This document shows positions 6,986 to 13,323 of a stretch of DNA of 13,323 nucleotides, piece by piece. The stretch is from contig JBFYSV010000062.1 of the NCBI GenBank assembly GCA_041301185.1, forward strand, positions 1 to 13,323. Reading direction: 5' to 3'. The notes beneath the pieces are model-generated. The model ran no database searches. It was not told the origin of the DNA and saw nothing but the letters and a program-made list of their open reading frames with translations. Every line of letters starts with the position of its first letter. The first letter of the stretch is position 1. The stretch comes from JAQBDA01 sp041301185. GTDB taxonomy: Bacteria > Chloroflexota > Anaerolineae > Anaerolineales > UBA4823. Made by a program: the position numbers and the translations under genes.

Positions 6986-8629
6986 ATGAAAAGAATCTAC
7001 GCTCTCTTCGTGGTGATCGTGCTGCTGGCGCTGCCGGCGGTAGGCCTGGCTCAATCCTACTATTTTCAACTGGACAGCCTGACCGTTGATGTATTCATGA
7101 ATGGCGATGGGACGGTGGACCTGCTCTACCGCTTTGCCTTCACCAACCTACCGGGAGCGGCGCCGATCGAATTCGTAGACGTTGGCCTGCCCAACAAGAA
7201 TTACGAAGAATACCTCATCACTGCTGAAGTGAACGAAGAACCCGTGGCGTATATCTCCAGCGGCGAGTACGAGGGGGATGGCACCGGCGTGGCGGTGGCG
7301 CTGGGTAGCGCTGCCATCCAGCCAGGGGATTCTGGGGTAGTGACTGTATTTGTCCCCGGCATCGAGCGCATGTTTTATCCCGATGACCAGGACGGGAATT
7401 ACGCCAGCCTGGTCTTTGCTCCGACCTATTTCGGCTCTCAGTACGTGGCGGGCAGCACGGATGTTTCTGTAACGTTCCACCTGCCGCCCGGCGTGCAGCC
7501 CGAAGAGCCGCGCTGGCATAACGCCCCGCCCGGTTGGGCGAGCGAGCCTGATACCGGCTTCGATGAGGAAGGCCGGATCACCTACACCTGGCGCAATTCC
7601 AGCGCCACCGGCTACCTGGAGTACCCCTTCGGGGCATCTGTGCCGCGCCAGTACCTGCCGGAGGGGGTGGTGGTGCGCCCTTCTCTGCTGGAAAGGCTGG
7701 GCATCAACGGAGATGACCTGATCTTCGGGCTGGTATGCTTTGGCTTTGGGGCAGTATTCTTTGGCTCTACCGCATGGGGCATCTTCAGCGAGCGGCGGCG
7801 GCGGATGCAATACCTGCCGCCCAAGATCTCGGTGGAGGGGCACGGTATCAAGCGCGGCCTGACCGCCATCGAGGCTGCAATCCTGATGGAGCAGCCGATG
7901 GACAAGATCCTGACCATGATCCTGTTTGCGGTGATCAAGAAAGGCGCTGCCAGCGTCAAGAGCCGCGACCCGCTGGAGCTGGACATCGCCGACAAACTGC
8001 CCGACGAGCTGCGCCCATATGAGACCGATTTACTGGATGCCTTCCGCCTCGATAAGCCTGCCGAGCGCAAGAGCGCCTTGCAGAACACGATGATCTCGCT
8101 GGTGCGCGGCGTGACAAACAAGATGAAAGGCTTCAGCCGCAAGGAGACGATCGAGTACTACCGCCAGATCACCGAGAGCGCCTGGGGGCAGGTGGAAGCC
8201 GCCGGCACCCCGGAGGTCAAGAGCGCCAAGTACGATGAAGTGATGGAATGGACCATGCTGGATAAAGATTACGACGACCGCACCCGGCGCACCTTCAGCA
8301 GCGGGCCGGTCTTCGTTCCAAGCTGGTGGGGGCGCTACGACCCGGGCTTCCCGCGCAGCTCGGGCAGCTCAGGCGGATCAGGGGGCGGGAGCATCTCGCT
8401 GCCCAACCTGCCCGGCTCGGATTTCGCCGCCTCAATGGTCAACAGCGTGCAATCCTTCTCCGCGGGGGTGATCGGCGGGATCAGCGATTTCACGTCTGGG
8501 GTCACCAATAAGACCAACCCTCCGCCCAAGTCTTCCAGCGGCGGGAGCCGCTCGGGCGGGGGCGGGGGCTGCGCTTGCGCCTGCGCCTGCGCGGGGTGCG
8601 CCTGCGCCTGCGCCGGAGGCGGGCGGTAG
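6986..8629 (+). CDS. DUF2207-like membrane protein with C-terminal Cys-Ala repeat tail (paralogue 1)
   Basis: A 547-residue protein. A signal peptide (1-22, ending VGLAQ) leads to a beta-rich outer domain (about 23-235, with VDVFMNGDGTVDLLYRF near the start). One membrane span (about 245-267) is followed by RRRR, which marks the cytoplasmic side, and a conserved helical domain (about 274-435). Then come VFVPSWWGRYDPGFPR (442-457), a Gly/Ser linker, a conserved block (471-512), a second Gly-rich linker and the tail CACACACAGCACACAGGGR (529-547) with seven cysteines. The layout resembles DUF2207 membrane proteins; that family call is by pattern and moderately sure. The frame is open back to 6935, but ATG 6986 starts a clear signal peptide. 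No strong ribosome site is seen, so coupling with the upstream gene is likely. Function unknown; the tail suggests metal binding or a modification target. Confidence 0.8.
   Translation: MKRIYALFVVIVLLALPAVGLAQSYYFQLDSLTVDVFMNGDGTVDLLYRFAFTNLPGAAPIEFVDVGLPNKNYEEYLITAEVNEEPVAYISSGEYEGDGTGVAVALGSAAIQPGDSGVVTVFVPGIERMFYPDDQDGNYASLVFAPTYFGSQYVAGSTDVSVTFHLPPGVQPEEPRWHNAPPGWASEPDTGFDEEGRITYTWRNSSATGYLEYPFGASVPRQYLPEGVVVRPSLLERLGINGDDLIFGLVCFGFGAVFFGSTAWGIFSERRRRMQYLPPKISVEGHGIKRGLTAIEAAILMEQPMDKILTMILFAVIKKGAASVKSRDPLELDIADKLPDELRPYETDLLDAFRLDKPAERKSALQNTMISLVRGVTNKMKGFSRKETIEYYRQITESAWGQVEAAGTPEVKSAKYDEVMEWTMLDKDYDDRTRRTFSSGPVFVPSWWGRYDPGFPRSSGSSGGSGGGSISLPNLPGSDFAASMVNSVQSFSAGVIGGISDFTSGVTNKTNPPPKSSSGGSRSGGGGGCACACACAGCACACAGGGR
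8570..8626 (+). repeat. Cys-Ala repeat tail of paralogue 1
   Basis: Codons 529-547 encode four Cys-Ala pairs, one Gly, three Cys-Ala pairs and GGGR before the stop. The codons vary (TGC GCT, TGC GCC, TGC GCG), so the protein pattern is not just a copied DNA repeat. These are the only cysteines of the protein apart from Cys251 in the membrane span. Confidence 0.9.
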
Positions 8630-8728
8630 GCCTCACCAGGTGCCGGATAACTAAGCGGATTATATTCTCGCGGGGCTGTCCAAATAGAAGGGCGAAGCTT
8701 TTTGGAAGGCCTCGCAGGTAACCGAACT

Positions 8729-10459
8729 ATGAAAAGACGCATCATCCTCATCTCGCTGGTACTCTTCGTTCTGCTGCTGCCCAGCAGCTCGCTGGCGCAG
8801 AGCTACTCTTTCCAGGTGCCTGAATCCACGGTGGACGTGTTCTGGAACAGCGACGGCACCCTATCCCTGCTCTACGAGTGGGTTTTCACCAACGACGGTA
8901 ACGCCCCGCCGATCGATTTTATCGATATCGGCTTGCCCAGCAACAACTTCGACCTGAGCAGCATCACCGCGGAGGTGAACGGGGAGCCCATTACGGATAT
9001 CCAGATCTCGCCTTACGTGACGTACGGCGTCGCCCTGGGGCTGGGGAGCAACGCCATCCGGGCAGGCGAGACCGGCAGGGTGCGGGCGGTGATCCCGGTT
9101 GTCGGGCAGGCGCTCTACCCGGATGATGACCAGGAAGGCTACCTGAGCGCGGTCTTTGCGCCTACATTTTTCGACTCGAAATTCGTGCGCGGCAACACGG
9201 ACCTGGCGGTGATCTTTCACCTGCCGCCCGGCGTGCAAAACGAAGAGCCGCGCTACCACTCCGCCCCGCCCGGGTTTAGCGACCTGCCCGAATCCGCCCT
9301 GGACGAGGAGGACCGGATTGTCTATATCTGGCGCAACCCGGCTGCCCGCCTGACCCAGGAGTACGATTTTGGGGCATCCTTCCCGGAGCAATACGTCACC
9401 CAGCCGGTGCAGGTGGAGCCGGAAGCGCCTGCCAGCACCTATGTCGAGACGTCCACCGGGGACGGCGTGCTTGCAACCATTGGAGCGTGCATGACGCTCC
9501 TGCCCGCCCTGATCTGCTTTGGACTTTTCGGGCTGCTGGCCTGGGCGACATTGAGAAGCGGCAACAAACGCCTGATGCAGTACCTGCCGCCCAAGATCTC
9601 GGTGGAGGGGCACGGCATCAAGCGCGGCCTGACGGCAGTCGAAGCCGCCATCTTGCTCGAGCAGCCGGTGGACAAGATCCTGACCATGATCCTGTTCTCG
9701 GTGATCAAGAAAGAGGCTGCCAGCGTTAAGACGCGTGACCCGCTGGTGCTGGATATCAGCGTGCCGCAGCCTGAAGGGCTGAACCCTTACGAGGTTGATT
9801 TCCTGCACGCCTTTGCGGTAGAGACCAAGCTGGAGCGGCGCAAGAAGCTGGAAGATACGATGGTGAACCTGGTCACAGAGGTTGGCAATAAAATGAAAGG
9901 CTTCAGCCGCAAGGAGACAATTGCCTATTACCAGGACATCACCGAGCGCGCCTGGAAGCAGGTGGAAGCCGCCGGCACCCCGGAGGTCAAGAGCGCCAAG
10001 TACGAAGAAGTGATGGATTGGACCATGCTGGACAAAGACTACGACGACCGCACCCGGCGCACGTTCAGCGGCGGGCCGGTCTTCGTGCCGGTGTGGTGGC
10101 CGCGCTATGACCCCGGCTTCCCGCGCCCGGCGTCAACCGGGCCGGTTTCAACCGGGCCGGTCTCAGGAGGCGCAATCCCCGGCGGGCAGGGTGGAAAGCC
10201 GTCCCTGCCGCACCTGCCCGGCTCGGACTTTGCCGCCTCGGTGGTCAACGGCGTGCAGGGTTTCTCGGCGGGGACGATCGGCAAGCTGACTGATTTCACC
10301 AGCGGCATCACCGAGCGCACCAACCCGCTGCCCAAGGCGGTCAGCAGCAGCCGCGGCGGCAAATGGAAGGGCGGCTCGAGTGGCGGCTTCAAGTGCGCCT
10401 GCGCGTGCGCCTGCGCCTGCGCGGGCTGCGCTTGCGCCTGCGCCGGCGGCGGCAGGTGA
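8729..10459 (+). CDS. DUF2207-like membrane protein with C-terminal Cys-Ala repeat tail (paralogue 2)
   Basis: A 576-residue tandem paralogue of the gene before it with the same plan: signal peptide (1-24, ending SLAQS), outer domain, membrane span (about 247-273), the conserved cytoplasmic domain beginning MQYLPPKISVEGHGIKRG (283-300), VFVPVWWPRYDPGFPR (451-466), linker, conserved block (492-533), linker and tail. The tail (556-576) has five Cys-Ala pairs, Gly, three pairs and GGGR, so eight cysteines. The cytoplasmic half is much more conserved between the two copies than the outer half. The frame is open back to 8702, but ATG 8729 opens the signal peptide. A 99-base gap precedes it, and a radical SAM gene follows after 56 bases. 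Function unknown; a modification substrate is my preferred reading. Confidence 0.8.
   Translation: MKRRIILISLVLFVLLLPSSSLAQSYSFQVPESTVDVFWNSDGTLSLLYEWVFTNDGNAPPIDFIDIGLPSNNFDLSSITAEVNGEPITDIQISPYVTYGVALGLGSNAIRAGETGRVRAVIPVVGQALYPDDDQEGYLSAVFAPTFFDSKFVRGNTDLAVIFHLPPGVQNEEPRYHSAPPGFSDLPESALDEEDRIVYIWRNPAARLTQEYDFGASFPEQYVTQPVQVEPEAPASTYVETSTGDGVLATIGACMTLLPALICFGLFGLLAWATLRSGNKRLMQYLPPKISVEGHGIKRGLTAVEAAILLEQPVDKILTMILFSVIKKEAASVKTRDPLVLDISVPQPEGLNPYEVDFLHAFAVETKLERRKKLEDTMVNLVTEVGNKMKGFSRKETIAYYQDITERAWKQVEAAGTPEVKSAKYEEVMDWTMLDKDYDDRTRRTFSGGPVFVPVWWPRYDPGFPRPASTGPVSTGPVSGGAIPGGQGGKPSLPHLPGSDFAASVVNGVQGFSAGTIGKLTDFTSGITERTNPLPKAVSSSRGGKWKGGSSGGFKCACACACACAGCACACAGGGR
10133..10162 (+). repeat. 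Two tandem 15-base units in the linker of paralogue 2
   Basis: Two adjacent 15-base units, TCAACCGGGCCGGTT and TCAACCGGGCCGGTC, encode STGPV twice in the Gly/Pro/Ser linker. The equivalent linker of paralogue 1 is a plain Gly/Ser run. This fits a flexible spacer with relaxed sequence. Confidence 0.8.
10394..10456 (+). repeat. Cys-Ala repeat tail of paralogue 2
   Basis: Codons 556-576 encode five Cys-Ala pairs, Gly, three pairs and GGGR. The last part, G(CA)3GGGR, is identical in protein to paralogue 1, while the first block is one Cys-Ala pair longer. The run of TGCGCC units could change length by slippage. Confidence 0.9.
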
Positions 10460-10515
10460 GCTTATTGGTTTCAATGATGGGTTAATGATCAGCAACCAAC
10501 GACCAAAGGATCGAG

Positions 10516-11859
10516 ATGAGCAGACTTAGCGGTATCCAGAGCTTTTTCCATAACATAAGCAGCCGGCGGGCGAGTTCGGCGCAATATCCCGCCGCGGGGC
10601 TGCACCATTACCAGCGCCAGGCGCTGGGCGAGCGCAGCCGGGTGCACCTGCGCCTGGATGAGGACGGCAGCGGTTTGCTGCTGGTCAATGCCAGCCGGGT
10701 GGTGCATCTCAACCCAACCGCGGCCCTGATGGCATACCTGTACCTGGAGGATGTACCCGAGGAACAGGCCCAGCAGGCGCTGACCCGCCGCTACGCGGTG
10801 CCCCCCCAGCAGGCACGCCTGGATTACCAGCAGGTAGCCCACCAGATCAGCGAGCTGGTGCGCCCGGATGGCGCCTGCCCGGTGCACGACCTGGAGGTGG
10901 AGACGACCATCCCTTTCAGCGCCCGCCCCTCCGCGCCATACCGGATGGACCTGGCGCTGACCTACCGCTGCAACAACGACTGCGCCCATTGCTATAACGC
11001 CCGCCCGCGCAATTACAGCGAGCTAGGAACTGAGGAGTGGAAGCGGATTCTCGACCGGCTGTGGCAGCTGGGCATCCCGCACGTGGTCTTCACCGGCGGC
11101 GAGCCGACCCTGCGCGGCGACCTGCCGGAACTGATCGCCCACGCCGAGGGCAACGGGCAGATCACCGGGCTGAACACCAACGGCAGGCGGCTGAGCGACC
11201 GGCGCTACCTGGACTCGCTGGTGGAGGCTGGGCTGGATCACGTGCAGATCACCCTGGAATCGCACGACCCGGTAATCCACGACCAGATGGTGCGCCTGCA
11301 CGGCGCCTGGAACCAGACTGTCGCCGGGCTGCGCAACGCCCTGGATACGCCGCTGTTCGTGATGACCAACACCACCATGCTGCGCGATAACAGCCCGGTG
11401 ATGGCAGGGACCCTCGATTTCTTAGCTGAAACCGGGGTTCCTACCCTGGGGCTGAACGCGCTGATCTATTCCGGCAAGGGCGCCACGGTGGGCACCGGCT
11501 TGCACGAAAGCGAGCTGGTGCCATTACTGGACATGGCTCGCCAGAAGACCGACCTGACCGGTCAGCGCCTGATCTGGTATACGCCCACCCAGTATTGCCA
11601 CTTCGACCCGATGCAGCTCGACCTGGGCGTAAAAGGCTGCACGGCTGCGCTGTATAACATGTGCGTCGAGCCGGATGGGGCGGTAATCCCGTGCCAATCG
11701 TATTACCAGCCGTTGGGCAATTTGATGCGCGATCCGTGGGATTCGATCTGGAACCACGAGCTGTCAGTCAGCCTGCGCGAGCGGCGCAACCTGCCAGAGA
11801 AGTGCAATGGCTGCGTACTGCTGCAAGAATGCGGCGGGGGCTGCCCATTGCAATTCTAA
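10516..11859 (+). CDS. Radical SAM/SPASM protein with N-terminal PqqD-like domain
   Basis: A 447-residue protein. Residues about 40-115 (LLLVNASRVVHLNPTAA and the helix after it) resemble PqqD, the peptide-binding recognition element of peptide-modifying systems. The radical SAM core starts with LTYRCNNDCAHC, giving Cys152, Cys156 and Cys159 in CX3CX2C, and has TGGEPTLR (193-200) for SAM binding. The C-terminus has a SPASM-type set: Cys375-X12-Gly388-X4-Cys393, then Cys430-X2-Cys433-X5-Cys439-X3-Cys443, plus Cys383. The usual last SPASM cysteine is missing because the protein ends four residues after Cys443. Such enzymes use SAM and auxiliary Fe-S clusters to modify peptides, for example by thioether links. 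AAAGGA at 10505-10510 lies five bases before the ATG. The gene directly follows the two Cys-Ala-tailed proteins, which are the obvious candidate substrates. Confidence 0.9.
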   Translation: MSRLSGIQSFFHNISSRRASSAQYPAAGLHHYQRQALGERSRVHLRLDEDGSGLLLVNASRVVHLNPTAALMAYLYLEDVPEEQAQQALTRRYAVPPQQARLDYQQVAHQISELVRPDGACPVHDLEVETTIPFSARPSAPYRMDLALTYRCNNDCAHCYNARPRNYSELGTEEWKRILDRLWQLGIPHVVFTGGEPTLRGDLPELIAHAEGNGQITGLNTNGRRLSDRRYLDSLVEAGLDHVQITLESHDPVIHDQMVRLHGAWNQTVAGLRNALDTPLFVMTNTTMLRDNSPVMAGTLDFLAETGVPTLGLNALIYSGKGATVGTGLHESELVPLLDMARQKTDLTGQRLIWYTPTQYCHFDPMQLDLGVKGCTAALYNMCVEPDGAVIPCQSYYQPLGNLMRDPWDSIWNHELSVSLRERRNLPEKCNGCVLLQECGGGCPLQF

Positions 11860-11865
11860 TTTTGC

Positions 11866-11921
11866 ACCACAGAGAACACAGAGCACACGGAGAAAACCTT
11901 TTTCACCGCAGAGACGCAGAG
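11866..11921. repeat. Left arm of an imperfect inverted repeat
   Basis: It begins 7 bases after the radical SAM stop. An outer part (11866-11892, starting ACCACAGAGAACACAGAG) and an inner part (11904-11921, CACCGCAGAGACGCAGAG) are mirrored on the far side of the small gene at 12324-12350 and 12288-12307. The outer arms match at 23 of 27 positions. The inner arms match fully apart from a two-base insertion on the right. Confidence 0.8.
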
Positions 11922-11953
11922 ATCAATTAGAAACCAGAAACAAAAAGGCTGGT

Positions 11954-12268
11954 ATGGTCAGTGTACACTTTGATGATGAGAGTATTTCGGTGGTCCGCCA
12001 GGATGGCAGCCGTGAAGCCGTCCGGTGGAGCGATTTGAGCGCGGTGGTGATCAAGACGACTGACGAGGGACCGTCTATAGAGGATATTTTCTTTATCTTA
12101 ATCGGCAAAGACCAGCAGTCAGGCTGTGTGGTACCCCAGGGAGCAAGCGGAGAGAGCGAGCTGTTTAGCGCCCTGCAAACCCGCCTGCCGGGGTTTGATA
12201 ACGAAAAAGTGATCGAAGCTATGAGCTCGACTGGTACCAATTCATTTCTGATATGGAGAAGAACGTAG
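11954..12268 (+). CDS. Small conserved hypothetical protein inside the repeat-bounded cassette
   Basis: A 104-residue soluble protein beginning MVSVHFDDESISVVRQDG. It has VRWSDLSAVVIKTTDEGP in the middle and ends with LPGFDNEKVIEAMSSTG and a tryptophan-containing NSFLIWRRT. I recognise this pattern (a 'W-DL', 'T-D-GP', 'GFDN' layout) as a widespread family of about 100-115 residues with no known function, seen in many Gram-negative genomes. The frame stays open upstream to 11807, but that part overlaps the radical SAM gene and reads through the repeat, so ATG 11954 is chosen. The ribosome site is weak (AAGG at 11946-11949). It probably has no link to the flanking radical SAM genes and may have come with the repeats. 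Confidence 0.65.
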   Translation: MVSVHFDDESISVVRQDGSREAVRWSDLSAVVIKTTDEGPSIEDIFFILIGKDQQSGCVVPQGASGESELFSALQTRLPGFDNEKVIEAMSSTGTNSFLIWRRT

Positions 12269-12287
12269 AAAATATGTATTCTCAGCG

Positions 12288-12350
12288 CTCTGCGCGTCTC
12301 TGCGGTGAAAATTTAAAGAAAAACTCTGTGTACTCTGTGTACTCCGTGGT
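12288..12350. repeat. Right arm of the imperfect inverted repeat
   Basis: The inner part 12288-12307 (CTCTGCGCGTCTCTGCGGTG) and the outer part 12324-12350 (starting CTCTGTGTACTCTGTGTACT) are the reverse complement of the left arm, in mirrored order. It ends 18 bases before the start codon of the next gene, so only a short leader with a weak ribosome site remains. Confidence 0.8.
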
Positions 12351-12368
12351 AAAAGAAAAGGCAAACCT

Positions 12369-13323
12369 ATGGCAAAACTAACCGAATCCTTCCGCTCCTT
12401 ATTTCGCCCCATCCAGCCAATTGCCCCGGGGATGTACCACTACATCGCCCCGCAAAACGACCCGCGCAACTACCGCCTGCACCTGCGGGTGGAAGGCGAC
12501 GGAAACGGGATCCTGATCGTCAACGCCTCCACCGTGCTGCACCTCAACCAGACGGCAGCGGAATACGCTTACTACTTCGTCCACAACACCCCGGCGGAGC
12601 AGGTGGCGAAGAAGGTGGCCCAGCGCTACCGGGTGGATGCCGAGCAGGCTTTTGCAGACTACCGCAACCTGGGCGAGCGCATCCTGACCCTGGTGGAGAC
12701 CCCCGACCTGGATCCGGTGACTTTCCTGGATTTCAACCGGCGCACGCCCTATGCTGGTAAGCTCACCGCGCCTTACCGGCTGGACTGCGCCCTGACTTAC
12801 CGCCTGCCGCCGGGCGCCGATCCTGAGAATGCACCCACCAAGCGCGTCGCCCGCGAGTTGAACACTGCCGAGTGGGCGCAGGTGATGGAGAAAGCCTGGG
12901 GGGCGGGCATCCCGCATGTGGTCTTCACCGGCGGCGAGCCCACCCTGCGGGATGACCTGATCACCCTGGCAGAGCACGCCGAGTACCTGGGGATGGTCAC
13001 CGGTTTGCTGACCGACGGGTTGCGCCTGGCGGATAGCGCCTACCGGGATCGGTTGCTGCGCAGCGGGCTGGACCATTTGCTGATCTTGTTGCAAGCGGAT
13101 AACGAGGCAGCCTGGGCTGCCTTGCAAGGCTGCCTGGCGGGGGATATCTTCACCGCAGTGCACCTGACCCTGAGCGAGGCGAACAAGGGCGGCTATACGC
13201 AAACCCTGAAGAAGCTGGCTGAGCTGGGCGTTCCGGCGGTCTCGCTGACAGCCAGCACAAGCGCGCTGAACGCTGAGCTGGCTGCCGCCCGCGACCTGGC
13301 TGCCAGCCTGAACATGGAGCTGG
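12369..13323 (+). CDS. Radical SAM paralogue lacking the cluster cysteines (PqqD-like N-terminus), 3' partial
   Basis: The first 318 residues of a protein cut by the window end. It aligns along its length with the gene at 10516. The PqqD-like part keeps ILIVNASTVLHLNQTAA (48-64), and the SAM-binding motif TGGEPTLR is kept (187-194). Where the paralogue has the CX3CX2C site, this protein has TYRLPPGADPENAPTKR (from 143), so the three cysteines are Leu146, Ala150 and Glu153. The number of residues between TYR and the next shared motif (TEEW/TAEW) is 20 in both, so this is substitution and not deletion or frameshift. Only Cys140 and Cys255 are present. It cannot hold the standard radical SAM cluster and may serve as a binding or scaffold partner. 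A SPASM end, if any, lies outside. The weak ribosome site AAAAGG (12356-12361) precedes the ATG. Confidence 0.8.
   Translation, partial: MAKLTESFRSLFRPIQPIAPGMYHYIAPQNDPRNYRLHLRVEGDGNGILIVNASTVLHLNQTAAEYAYYFVHNTPAEQVAKKVAQRYRVDAEQAFADYRNLGERILTLVETPDLDPVTFLDFNRRTPYAGKLTAPYRLDCALTYRLPPGADPENAPTKRVARELNTAEWAQVMEKAWGAGIPHVVFTGGEPTLRDDLITLAEHAEYLGMVTGLLTDGLRLADSAYRDRLLRSGLDHLLILLQADNEAAWAALQGCLAGDIFTAVHLTLSEANKGGYTQTLKKLAELGVPAVSLTASTSALNAELAAARDLAASLNMEL

Larger units (their letters stand above)
11866..12350. mobile_element. Possible gene-carrying cassette bounded by inverted repeats
   Basis: Inverted repeats of about 60 bases, with outer and inner blocks in mirrored order, enclose one small gene. 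The whole 485-base unit fills nearly the entire space between two paralogous genes. Repeats of this CAGAGACGCAGAG type are, from memory, scattered between genes in many environmental bacterial genomes, often around small unrelated genes. No transposase is present. Without target duplications it is not certain that the unit moves as a whole. Confidence 0.45.

Noticed and set aside
8335..8751. Minus-strand frame with alternating Ala-Gln residues opposite the Cys-Ala tail
   Set aside because: It is the mirror of the GC-rich TGCGCC repeat in the real gene and has no start signal or domain.
10163..10495. Minus-strand Ala/Gly-rich frame opposite the second tail
   Set aside because: It is low-complexity shadow coding of the plus-strand repeat with no independent support.
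12750..12800. Frameshift or sequencing error explaining the missing CX3CX2C
   Set aside because: The frame is continuous, the spacing between flanking shared motifs is identical to the paralogue, and shared motifs continue on both sides.

Overview
The window looks like a chromosomal segment of a GC-rich bacterium that lives in the environment. My best guess is the Chloroflexota (Anaerolineae-like). This rests on the gene content (a PstA with a long insertion, a DUF2207-like membrane protein with a Cys-Ala tail, PqqD-domain radical SAM proteins) and on the type of dispersed repeats. No marker gene settles the taxonomy.

Region 1 (1-4714, + strand) is a phosphate uptake operon: the 3' end of pstS, then pstC, pstA, pstB, phoU and a thioredoxin-type arsenate reductase-like gene. 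Three junctions overlap as ATGA (pstC/pstA, pstA/pstB, phoU/arsC), which suggests translational coupling. Two hairpins lie between pstS and pstC. PstS binds phosphate outside the membrane, PstC and PstA form the channel, PstB hydrolyses ATP, and PhoU relays transporter state. The ArsC-like protein would detoxify arsenate entering by the same route.

Region 2 (4736-6298, - strand) is one convergent gene for a membrane-anchored protein of the alkaline phosphatase/sulfatase fold, starting at TTG. The 316 bases beyond it carry two dispersed palindromic repeats.

Region 3 (6615 to the end, + strand) is the unusual part. It starts with a small membrane protein carrying a zinc ribbon. Two tandem paralogous membrane proteins follow, each with a signal peptide, an outer domain, one membrane span, a cytoplasmic domain and a Gly-rich linker. 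Both end in alternating Cys-Ala runs closing with GGGR. Next come two paralogous proteins with a PqqD-like N-terminal domain and a radical SAM fold. The first has an intact CX3CX2C site and a SPASM-type cysteine set. The second has all three cluster cysteines replaced without any change in length, and it runs off the window. A small hypothetical gene flanked by long inverted repeats sits between them.

My main hypothesis is that region 3 encodes a post-translational modification system. In it, a radical SAM/SPASM enzyme with a degenerate partner modifies the cytoplasmic Cys-Ala tails of the two membrane proteins. I do not recognise this as a named system. The genomic pairing and the tails are seen directly; the chemistry and the enzyme-substrate relation are inference.
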